From NCBI GenBank assembly GCA_947683625.1, contig CANTUR010000239.1, positions 7,173,001 through 7,237,000 on the forward strand: a stretch of 64,000 bases of DNA. Direction: 5' to 3'. Below, in pieces: positions 47,181 to 56,304 of this stretch. Origin of the DNA: Mallotus nudiflorus. Lineage: Eukaryota > Streptophyta > Magnoliopsida > Malpighiales > Euphorbiaceae. Positions within the stretch are counted from its first letter, which is position 1. Every line of letters starts with the position of its first letter. The notes below the pieces were generated by a model that was not told the DNA's origin, did not search any database, and saw only the letters and a list, made by a program, of their open reading frames with translations. The position numbers and the translations under genes were made by a program.

Positions 47181-48608
47181 TGTAGACGGTAGGGTTTAGC
47201 GCGCGTCGAAGATTTTAGCAACCGCGACACTATTTAGGCTTAGGGCCTTAGAGAACACACTAACCACTGTCACAAAGACATGGCATGGAGATGAGGAGTC
47301 GCCATCAAGGGTAATAACTAGGACAATTTGATTGGTGGTACTCGATTCTCTAAAAGAAAATTAGCACCATAACCAGGAGATTCTGGATATGGAATACTAA
47401 CTTCTCTTAGTCTCGTGTTCATTTAGAATAATTTTATAAATAATTATTTCATCCTCTAGTTACATGCAATTTTATTAAACCCTAATTAACATCCATCTTC
47501 CCAAAAAAGGCAACAAGTCAATTAAATTACAAGTAAAAAATGCACTCAAGATCATGTTGTCCCTAAGTCTAAACTATGTTAATTTTATTAAATAAGTTAG
47601 CTAAATCTATATTTTTTTTACAAGTGAAATAGAAAATTGGGCCTACATTTTATTAATTAATGAGCCTAAATCTATTTTTTAGTCTTTCTAAGATATGAGC
47701 TTAAGTCTATTCAATTTTTAAAGGAAAATTAAACTAGTAGGCCTAAATTATTTAAAACCTAAATCATTTTTATGCTTATTTTTTAAGTGGGTTAGACCTA
47801 AACGTGGGCTTGGGGCCTAAAAAAAACATAAAAAAACAAGCCCAAAATAAATAAAACACAAAAAATAGATCAAACAAACATTACAGTGATTTTCTAAAAA
47901 AAGACCTAAATTAATTACATGCAAACTCTAATTTAAGCTACTGCCACCATTGATTTTAATTTTTTTTTACCAAAGTGAACCTAATTACTAATCAATTTTA
48001 AAATACAAAAATTTAAATCTTTCACTATTCCCATTACTAGGGCTATTATAAACTACGTACAGAATTAAAATTAAACAATTATACACCCAGAAATTAAAAT
48101 AAACTATATAAGATACCAAAATGCAAAACAAAAATTAAAATCCTAAGAACTATTATTAAAACAGTACAAGTTCATCCATGGCATTCCGTGGATCTTCTAT
48201 TCAATTAAACACAGGCGGTATCTTCCTCCTCAATCCACATATGGACATCAAAACAAAAAAATGCAAATTAGCAATGAAATCAAATAATCAAAACAATAAC
48301 AAAAATAAAAGAAAAAAACATAAACAAAAAATAATAAAAAAGTGTAATAAAAGAAATAGAAAAATAACACTGGAGATGCTGTGCAAATGCCCCTTTTTGA
48401 GCCCCTCAGATTGAATTATCACTGTTAAAATTAAGATATTGTTGATTATGGACTATTGCCTTTGAAAATTTCAGTCTCAAAAATTAGGGTTTTATGCTTG
48501 CAGTCTCTCTTTTTTCTCTATGTGTTCGTGTGACTCTCAAAAATCCTCTCGAAAACCAGAAGAAAAAAAAAAGGTCCTCCAGCCAAAACCCCTCCTTTCT
48601 GCACGCAT

Positions 48609-48638
48609 GCAGACTCTGCTTTTAAATGCAGAGTCTGC
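48609..48638. other. Perfect 11-bp stem-loop in TatC LTR
   Basis: GCAGACTCTGC (48609-48619), an 8-nt loop, then GCAGAGTCTGC (48628-48638). Compared with 8901-8930, the tenth pair is G-C instead of A-T on both arms. Confidence 0.8.
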
Positions 48639-48841
48639 GCATACTGAACTTCCTCCAAAGGAGGAACAGACTTATCTGATAGATCAGATAGTGTTTGTTT
48701 TGATTTTAAAAAAATCTTCTGCGTTTTTTTTAAAAACCTTATAAGATAAAAATTGAATTTTCAACCAATCAAAACACTGAAAAAATCGAGAAAAATAAGC
48801 AAAAATAAGCAAAAAAAAATAAAAAAAAATGAAATTATTGC

Positions 48842-48967
48842 GCATCGGCACTGTGCAATGCCAACCGGCATTGTACAATACCGATCAGCATTGTGTAATG
48901 ACGATCGACATTACACAATGTCGATCAACATTACATCAATATCGATCGACATTTTAAATGCCGATCC
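48842..48967. repeat. CGATCG-type palindrome array in TatC LTR
   Basis: About six units of the form AATGCCGATCGGCATTAC, diverged from one another, period about 22-24 bp. They are longer in total than the TatA array. Confidence 0.75.
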
Positions 48968-49156
48968 TAAAACTCTTTTTTTTTACCAAAAGACCCCTAA
49001 AAATCTGACTTATTAGCAATCAAACCTTAAAAAATGTTGCAATTTAGTCCTTAAAGTCCATAAAATCAACAACCAAGTTCAATTTTTGAATAAATTTCAT
49101 CACAGGGGCTTACGTCATAATTATACACAATTGTATCCCAAAATTGGGTGCTTACA

Positions 49157-49170
49157 GTTGCCCCCCTTTG
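49157..49170 (-). other. TatC polypurine tract
   Basis: The minus strand reads CAAAGGGGGGCAAC directly before the 3' LTR. Confidence 0.85.
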
Positions 49171-49309
49171 TCGATGTTTGCTTGACAAATTGCGACAAAG
49201 TAATAGAAGCACACAATTTCAAAAGAAAGAAATTAGGACACTTGATTGTATCCTAAGTGATAGATTGATGATCAAATTGTTGAGCAAGGTGTAGTGTTTG
49301 ATAAGTTGC

Positions 49310-49907
49310 ACTATATTTCCTGTGGAATGTTTAGTGGACTTTATGCAAATGAATTTTGCTATATTCCATGTGGGACGTTTAGAGATGATAAGTTGAAAAC
49401 TTACTATAGTTCCTATGGAACGTCTAGCAATGATGAATTTTGTTATATTCCTTGTGGGACGTCTAACGATGTACACTATATTCCCTATGGGATGTCTAGT
49501 GTAGATGAATTGAAATTTACTGTAGTTCCTATGGAACATCTAGCAATGATGAATTTCATAATATTCCCTATGGGACGTCTAACAATGCATACTATATTCC
49601 CTGTGGAATGTCTAGTGTAGTTGAATTGAATTTTGTTATATTCCTTGTGGGATGTCTAACAATGCACACTATATTCCCTATGGGACGTCTAGTGTAATTG
49701 AATTGAATTATCGTTATATTCCATATGGGACATCTAATGATGCACACTATATTCCCTATGGGACTTCTAGTGTAATTGAATTCAAATATCATTATATTCC
49801 CTGTGGGACGTCTAACGATGCACACTATATTCCCTATGGGACGTCTAGTGTAATTGAATTGAAAACTTGCTATAGTTCCTATGGAACGTCTAGCAATGAG
49901 GAATTTG
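49310..49907. repeat. Tandem array of 15 short dyad-containing units
   Basis: I count fifteen copies of a 22-nt motif resembling TATATTCCCTATGGGACGTC, alternating with spacers of two main types ('..aatgcacac' and '..gtaattgaattgaa'). The centre of each motif is a dyad, either TCCCTATGGGA or TTCCTATGGAA. Both strands are open across it, so the translated YIPYGTS repeats are probably a by-product. It lies between the 3' LTR and the antisense PMD gene. Confidence 0.85.
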
Positions 49908-50281
49908 AAAGTTTATGTCATAACTACTATGCAATACATAACATAATGAAGGTTATGACTACTGTGCAGCACATAACATAATGATTTGAAATTCATATCA
50001 TAGCTATTATGCATCATATGAAACCTTTGATTGAAATCATGCATGTAAAATGCAAAAAATGAGTTATGTAATCTTGTTATGTATTCTGTATTTGACAAAA
50101 GATTCAGGATCACAGATTGATTATACAGTCTTAATAATTCAATGAATTATTAATTTGATGAATGTCATGATTTAATTAGGAACATGTTCCTAATCAGAAT
50201 GCAATTATGAACCAAATTGCAAAAAAGAAAAGATACATAAAAAGTAAGTAAATTGAAAGGATTAAAATGGATATTCTCTAT
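49908..50281. other. TatC spacer upstream of the PMD gene
   Basis: AT-rich, with short duplicated 'cataac(g)taatgaaggttatgactactgtgca' segments near 49,917-49,985. No gene is visible. It would contain the promoter region of the plus-strand gene. Confidence 0.5.
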
Positions 50282-50289
50282 TTTATATA
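50282..50289 (+). promoter_or_regulatory. Possible TATA box of the antisense PMD gene
   Basis: TTTATATA lies 137 bp upstream of the start codon at 50426, followed by a pyrimidine-rich leader (50,290-50,400), typical of plant genes. In such AT-rich DNA the match alone is weak. Confidence 0.35.
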
Positions 50290-50425
50290 TTCTTTCCCTT
50301 TTGTCGATCATTTCACTTCTCTTCCTATTCTTTTCTTCTTCTCCCTTTTTTTTCACTTGATCTTGGTTTTTTCTTTTCTTGATTTCTTCACCATCTATTG
50401 TTCGATTTACAATCCATCTGATTCT

Positions 50426-53024
50426 ATGGCCTCCTCATCACGCAGACAATATGAGGGAGCTGAGGCTTCAGAATGTCAAAGGATTCTGCCTTTTCGTTTG
50501 CCTTAGAATAATCTGGAACTTTAAGAAGACTCAACTATCTTTCCCTTGACTCATTTACATACCCACAGGTGCAGAGATGTGGGTAATGAGGTAACTTTTC
50601 TTGCTTCTATTTATTTCAGCAAAAATATTACCTATATAATCAGTAATTAGAGTTAGTTGCAGAGTAGAAATTGACATTGACATGTATATTAGTTAGAAAT
50701 TAATATGAAAATGCATGATAAATTGAAATTAACTCTGAAAATATGAAATTTGACTCCCGAGTTATCAGAATGGAGGATTGGATGTCTGGAATTCCGGTCA
50801 GAATTCCAGATTTCCTATCAATCGGGTTAATGCCGATCAGCAATTTCGAATGCCGATCGGTAATCTACACTGCCGATCAAAATTTTTTTTAAGGCAATTA
50901 ATTAATTAACTAATCAAATCCTTCAATTTAAGTTCTTTGATTAATTAATTAATCTTTCAATTAATTAATTATTATTTTCTTTTTGAAATTGAAATAGCAT
51001 CTGATGAAGCTCACGGGCTATTTCAATCTAGCCCGAGAATTATTTCATGGATTGCCAAAGCAAGTGACACATCTGATTTAGGCTTCCAGATTTAGGCATT
51101 TTATCATTGCACTTCTGACTGTTCAAGGCTGATCTGACCTTTATTCTTTATTTGCTTTGATAGAGTGATGGATGGATACTACCCACACTTTTCATACTCG
51201 TGTGGGTGAGCCGACCATTTCACCTATGAGCTTCTCTGCTATCACCGAGATTGCCTTTAGGGGATCCTTAATTCCATTTGACATCAACTATTGTAGTCTT
51301 CCAGAGCATGCACGGAGTTAGTACATGCACGACTTGATAGGGTTCGCCCCAGCATGGAAGAATCAAAAGAACATTCTTCTTTCATCATTAGTTGAGGGAT
51401 TTAGATGCCTTCCTACTTCGAATCCTCGTCAGATTATTCATAAGGTGAGGTGTTTCCTCTTGATATTATTAGGCACGACCCTCTTTTGCGAGACCGGTCA
51501 TGAGGTCAGTATTGCTCTGTTGGGTCCTCTTCGTGACTTGGATCAAGTTGTCACATTAGATTGGGGATCTACTGTACTCGCTTATATTTATTACAGGCTA
51601 GACACTGTCTGTAGAGGTGCTATCACGATGTGTGGCTTTTGGCACGTCTTGCATGTTCTCCTTCATTTGATCTCTATAGTTTGCTCTTCTTTGCTTTTTC
51701 TTATGTATTCTCTTTTTTTCAGATCTGGAGCATAGAGATTGGGTTATTTTGAGGCTTTAACTCTATCAGTTCTAATAGGAACTTTCCTCTGATGATGAGA
51801 TGGGGTTCTTCTTGCCTTGTTAGCAATAGGAACACTTTGTAGACATATCGTGATCAGTTGAACACTGTCGAGCGGCACCTGGTAAGGAAAAATAAAATCA
51901 TTAGTATGCTACAGTTTAATAGAAATTTGGTTTAATTTACATAAATTGCAGATAAACTCTGATTGGTTGGAGGATATCCAGCAATATAATTTCATGGTGG
52001 CTACAACCTTCTTAGAGCCTATGAGGATCCTACTCTTTGGTTATGGCTGTCTGATGTGGCATCTAGGGGAGCGAGTGTATCACTGGTCTGCTGGCCCTTC
52101 TCGACGTCGCATTCCATCTAATGTCCCCTCCTCTATGCTCCGTAGCTCGCATCTTATAGGTTCAGAGCTGAGAGATGCACTACAGGGATATGTTGCCTCA
52201 GATTTCCTTGAGCGTTCTCGACATTATCAGCAGTTTATTCATGAGAGCCTCCTGGAGCATGTTCCTATTGACAATGATGAGGTAATTGCACATTATTTTA
52301 GCTTTTATTTCTAGAACCTATGACTCACTCCTTCTCTTTACAGTTTAAGGAGGTTCGCTCTCTTATTGATGCCAATGAGGAGACTGAGATTGCTCTAGAG
52401 ACTGAGAGCCCTGAGCCCAGACCTAGTCTTGGTCATCCTGCTCAGCACGTTGGGTTTAGTCGTGATGGGGCCTTTTTCGATGCTACGCTTGGTGATGTCT
52501 CTCTTCCAAACAAGTCTATGTTCTACTAGGATCCCGCTGTTCAAGCTCCAGTTGAACAACAGATGTAGTTTGGTGATGCTCAACTTCCTAGCTTTTATCC
52601 ACCAGATGTTTTCCATGTGAGTCTGTTTGCTTTATTTCTTGTATGGATCTGTACACTTAACATTGATATTAACAAAATTTTACAAAACAGATTCCCCAGA
52701 CATAGATAGAGTATCTATATGGACTTGCCTCATCTCAGAGATTATTTACGATGCAGGTTACAGATAGTTGGCAAGTAAGCGCCCTCACTGAGACAATGCA
52801 AATGTATGCATGTTATGCATATGATATGGTATTTTTTGTGTATGCATAGTTATTCCAACGGTCTAGAGCGGGAGAATGAGATGCTTCGTCGGTAGCTTAC
52901 AAACTTGGGCTTTGATCCGTATAGTGTTGGGACTTCATCTACTAGATCTCCAGACACTCATCATCATGATGACCTTACCAGAGGATGGAGCCCATGGCCT
53001 GATACCATAGCACGAGATGAATGA
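50426..53024 (+). pseudogene. Plant mobile domain (PMD, MAIN/MAIL1-like) gene, seven exons, antisense in TatC
   Basis: Proposed exons: 50426-50590, 50998 to about 51,690 (end uncertain), 51723-51881, 51952-52281, 52344-52616, 52691-52774, 52850-53024. Most junctions are clear GT-AG introns (for example CTG/gtaagg..ttgcag/ATA) and keep the frame, except for one base at exon 7. PMD signatures are THTFHTRVGEPTISPMSF, LLGTTLFCETGHEVSIALL, RDLDQV, LDTVCRGAITMCGFWH, NRNTL.TYRDQLNTVERHL and MWHLGERVYHW; the end is LERENEMLRR. PMD proteins of the MAIN/MAIL1 family act in plant nuclei in gene and transposon silencing, and related domains occur in transposable elements. Twelve in-frame stops (8 TAG, 3 TGA, 1 TAA) break it. 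It lies antisense to TatC pol. Confidence 0.85.
50815..50882. repeat. LTR-like palindrome units inside the PMD intron
   Basis: Three units (AATGCCGATCAGCAATT, AATGCCGATCGGTAAT, ACTGCCGATCAAAAT) in intron 1 resemble the palindrome array of the Tat LTRs. Confidence 0.6.
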
Positions 53025-53390
53025 TTTAGAGCTTCTGTATTCCTAACTTTCTGGGTGTCTGTATCTGACTGCTCCCTATTGTACTGCTATTTTTATTCCT
53101 GTACTGTCTCGAACACTGTTAGATAGAACTGAAACAGTGTTTTGCACTTTAATGGATTTTTTTTAATAACTAATTAAAAAATATGGTTCATCAACATTAT
53201 CTTTTTTAATTAATTATTCATTTATCTTAATCTTTTTCCAAGATGGATAATATTGGATAAATAAATAATTAAAAGAATGGATTATCTTCCCAATTATCTA
53301 TTTATCCCAATCCTTCTTAAATTCTATCACCTTATCCACATCTTTCTTTGCTAGCAGAATCCTTTTCCCACATGAACTCATCTTCTTTCC
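53025..53390. other. Intergenic region between the two antisense genes
   Basis: The 3' flank of the PMD gene and 5' flank of the next gene: AT-rich with 'taattaattatt' runs and AATAAA-like words (about 53,258). No coding sequence is seen. Confidence 0.5.
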
Positions 53391-53400
53391 CTATATAAGA
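53391..53400 (+). promoter_or_regulatory. TATA box of the antisense DUF7745-like gene
   Basis: CTATATAAGA lies 44-50 bp upstream of the start codon at 53442, with a CT-rich leader in between (CTCCTTCATTCTCTATACCC). Spacing and sequence fit a plant core promoter, independent of the LTR. Confidence 0.65.
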
Positions 53401-53441
53401 CTATTTAAGGGGCATTCTCCTTCATTCTCTATACCCTCATC

Positions 53442-54724
53442 ATGACTCAAGCATCTCTTCAAACAATGAAGAAATTTCTTAAAAGTCTCAATGGTGATGA
53501 CTGGAATAAGCTTCAACCTTTCCATATCAAATTCGTGAAATCTCTTCAGCACTTGATTATTGATAACACTCTCCTACATGCTGCTTATACCTTCTGGGAT
53601 GTCAAGGACCATACATTCAGGTTTAATGGGCAAGAGCTTTATCCAATGATTGAAGAGTTTGCTGCTATTCTAGGATGCACATTAAATTGAACTGCTATGA
53701 TAGCCCTTCCTGATTTGGAGATGCAATTTCCTGGTAGATTGGTTACATTCTTTGATTTGCCCGCAGCTGATATTTATATGTATACACATAACCCTAGGAC
53801 CATCAATCTTTCTTCTCTGATCACCATTTGTGGGACTCAGGATAAAAACACTACTTCTTGGACTAGAACAGTTGCTTTCTATTTATATGCTCAATTTTTG
53901 CTAGTTTCTCACCATGGTGGTGCCGATAGATGCATTGTCAATATTTTGGAACAAGTAGAGCTTGGAGCTAGTCCTATGCCAGTTATCCTTGTTGAGACCA
54001 TCATTGGGCTCGACAATTTTAAGACTCATAACCTTTTCTCAGGCAGTTTGCTTCTTCTTCAGGTGTGCAACCAAAACTTTTATTTTTATTTTATTTTATT
54101 GCCCTAATTTTTGCCTAAGTCACCTTTTCGGGTTTTCAACTTAGCAAGCTTTTATTTTGTTATTCTTATACCCTTTTTTTTTAGATTTGGTTACAGGAAA
54201 AGTTGAGCTTGCTTAATATACCCCTTAATCCTTTGACTTATCAACCTCATCAGCTACAATCTCATCCTTTGAGAATGAAGGACAAATGTTCTATGGACTA
54301 ATGGGTTGACTGGTTGAAGAAGATTTCAGATGCTGAGATCAGATGGGTTTGCCTTTGGTGGAGATTGAAGTTCATGACTATTGAGCTGTATGATCATTGT
54401 GTTCCTATTCCAGGGTTGCACTTCTCTACCTTTTTTACCCCTTTACACCTTTGTCATCAATATGGTCACCCTCAGTTCATCGTTACTATTTTGATCGACT
54501 TTAAAAGCTTTCCTTTGAGACAAGATTCTCTGAATAAGATTAGGAGCTTGTGGCCTTGTAGAGCCCTTGAACAGAACATACACCTGGATGTTAATGTTAC
54601 TATTGATGACGATTACAAAACTTAGGTTGTTATCCAAAAGACAGAACCACCAGGATTTGCTAGGTACAAGAGAACTCAAGCTTTGTATGATGGGTCACAA
54701 AGGAAGAAACAAAGACAACACTAG
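53442..54724 (+). pseudogene. DUF7745-like gene, two exons, antisense in TatC
   Basis: Exon 1 is 53442-54062 and exon 2 is 54185-54724, with a GT-AG intron (CAG/gtgtgc to ttttag/ATT) that keeps the frame. Exon 1 encodes HAAYTFWDVKDHTFRFNGQE, PMIEEFAAILGC, DIYMYTHNPRTINLSSLI and LYAQFLLVSHHGGADRCIV. Exon 2 encodes IWLQEKLSLLNIPL, IRWVCLWWRLK and FFTPLHLCHQYGHPQFI. This pattern, with a PMD-like N-terminal block, an internal IWL after a splice acceptor and PLxxxxQxGxPQ, is that of the plant DUF7745 family as I remember it. Function is unknown. Stops: TGA after GCTLN, TAA after CSMD, TAG where Trp is expected in YKTWV. It ends tail to tail with integrase. A remnant in TatA shows it belongs to the element family. 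Confidence 0.75.
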
Positions 54725-55158
54725 ATAGAATGGTCTCATAAAGCTAGTTTTAGGCGTTCTTATATTTTGTTATCCCTTCAAGTACTTATGCTTTATAATA
54801 AAGAAGGATATGCAAAGTTTAACAAAACTTCAATTTCAATTTCATTCATTAATTAGGGCCAAAATGAGTACATTTAATACATCACATGAAATAACTCCTA
54901 TTATCAGTTAGTCCTCATGGATTTTCTAACTGAATATTTTTCGCTTACATTTTATTTCCCTAATTTTTGCCTAACTAGCCCTTTATGGGTTTTCTAATCA
55001 GCGGGACCATTATTTTTATTTATTTCCATAACTTTTTCCTGTCAGCCCTTTGCAGGTTTTCTAAACAGTGGGAATGTCCTAACTTTTGTCTGACTAGCCT
55101 TTTCAGGTTTTCTAGCCAGCGGACTTTATTTTCTTTATTCTACTTTTATTCATATTTT
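54725..55158. other. TatC spacer between the DUF7745-like gene and pol, with hairpin units
   Basis: 54,785-54,930 matches TatA 2,636-2,775. AATAAAG at about 54,798 could be the poly(A) signal of the plus-strand gene. From 54,958 to 55,125 three units of about 50-70 bp follow, each with a short inverted repeat around 'ccctttn(a/c)gggttttc'. Confidence 0.6.
54957..55125. repeat. Three tandem hairpin-forming units
   Basis: Arms: CTAACTAG/CTAATCAG (54971-54978, 54994-55001), CTGT/ACAG (55039-55042, 55065-55068), CTGACTAG/CTAGCCAG (55090-55097, 55112-55119), each with an inner CC(C/T)..(A/G)GG pair. A fourth unit, CTAAGT/ACTTAG (54115-54120, 54139-54144), is in the intron of the DUF7745-like gene. 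Confidence 0.65.
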
Positions 55159-56140
55159 TTACAGGTAGTACTTCTTGAGGCGATCCAGATTGATAGGTTC
55201 CATAAACTCATTCCCTTCAAGATTTGATATCTTAGCAGCTCCTTTAGGTAGGACCAATTTGATGAAGTACGGTCCTTCCCAATTCGGTCTAAATTTACTT
55301 CTTGGATTGAACACCACGCTCTAGACTGTTTCAGCACCATATCTCCAGCTTTGATCTTCCCAGGCTTAACCTTCTTGTTGAACGCCCTTGCTATCCTTCT
55401 CTGATATATTTGAGTGTGGAATAAAGCATCCATCCTTTTCTTATCTAGAGATACTAGATGATCATATCTTTTTTGTGCCCATTCATTCTCAATTATTTTA
55501 GCTTCCATGACTACTCTTAAGGACTTAATTTCAATTTCTATGGGCAAAATTGCTTCACAACCATATTCCAATGAGAACGGTGTTTGGCCTATGGCAATTC
55601 AAACTGTAGTCCTATATCCCCATTAGGCAAAAGGAAGATATTTAGACCAATCTTTGTAGGTTTTAACTATCTTAGAAAGGATTTTCTTGACATTTTTATT
55701 AGATGCTTCCACTGCTCCATTAGTTTAAGGGCGATAAAGTAAAGATTTATGGTGCTCAATCCCAAACTTTTATAGCAACTCTGCTGTTTCTGCTTGAAAT
55801 TGAACCCCATTATCTATCACAACATGATGTGGAACCCCATATCTACAAATAAGGCTCTTCTCGATGAATCGTGCCATCTATTTTGCTTTCAGAATGTTGA
55901 AAGATTCTGCCTCTACCCATCTCAAAAAGTAATTGATTGCCACCACTATGTATATATACCCATTTGATGTTGTCGGTCTTATTTCTCCTATGATATCAAT
56001 TCCCCATGCTGCAAAGGGCCAAAGGGATGATAAACTATTCAACATTGTTGGAGGCATGTGATTAAGATTCCCATGGATTTGACACTGATGGCATTGTCTT
56101 ACCATCCTGATACAATCCTTTTCCATAGTCATCCGGTAAT
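55159..56140 (-). pseudogene. TatC integrase (end of pol), broken
   Basis: Minus strand. It starts at the deletion junction with FQGYYRMTMEKDCIRMVRQC, the end of the zinc-binding domain (CHQCQIHG). The core follows: PFAAWGIDIIGEI (first catalytic Asp), VAINYFLRWVEAE, GVPHHVVIDNGVQF (second Asp) and TNGAVEASNKN (catalytic Glu). The C-terminal part has PFSLEYGCEAILP, KVKPGKIKAGDMVLK and, after a frameshift near 55,290, the end EPINLDRLKKYYL with a stop at 55159-55161. Five in-frame stops are visible, at least two from CAR or CGA codons. All three DDE residues remain, but upstream pol is deleted. It would have inserted the cDNA. Confidence 0.88.
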
Positions 56141-56304
56141 ACCCCTGAAAAATTGACTTATTTGCAATCAAACCCTAAAAAACATTGCAATTTGGTCCTT
56201 AAAGTCCAGAAAATCAACAACCAAGTTCAATTTTTGAATAAATTTCATCACAGGGGCTTACGTTGCAATTGTGCACAATTGCATCCTGAAATTAGGTGCT
56301 TACA
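56141..56304 (-). repeat. TatC 5' LTR remnant (outer 164 bp)
   Basis: This matches 48,990-49,156: 'gacttattngcaatcaaacc', 'caacaaccaagttcaattttt', 'catcacaggggcttacg' and 'aggtgcttaca'. It ends exactly at the target duplication. The inner 1.8 kb of the LTR is gone. Confidence 0.92.

Larger units (their letters stand above)
47181..49156 (-). repeat. TatC 3' LTR (1,976 bp)
   Basis: Complete. The minus strand begins TGTAAGCACCC at 49156; the plus strand begins TGTAGACGG. It is closely related to the TatA LTR (7343-9429), with the same hairpin (48609-48638) and palindrome array (48842-48967). It lacks a segment of repeated 'gggcctaa(g/a)tct' units present in TatA at about 7,890-8,060. Confidence 0.93.

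Noticed and set aside
49310..49907. CRISPR-like appearance: short repeats with dyads separated by spacers
   Set aside because: The spacers are themselves repeated and the array lies within a plant retrotransposon; no cas genes. It is a minisatellite.
47181..56304. PMD and DUF7745-like genes as normal host genes into which an LTR inserted
   Set aside because: They lie between the TTATC duplications with integrase and LTRs of one element, and the DUF7745-like end recurs at the same place in TatA.
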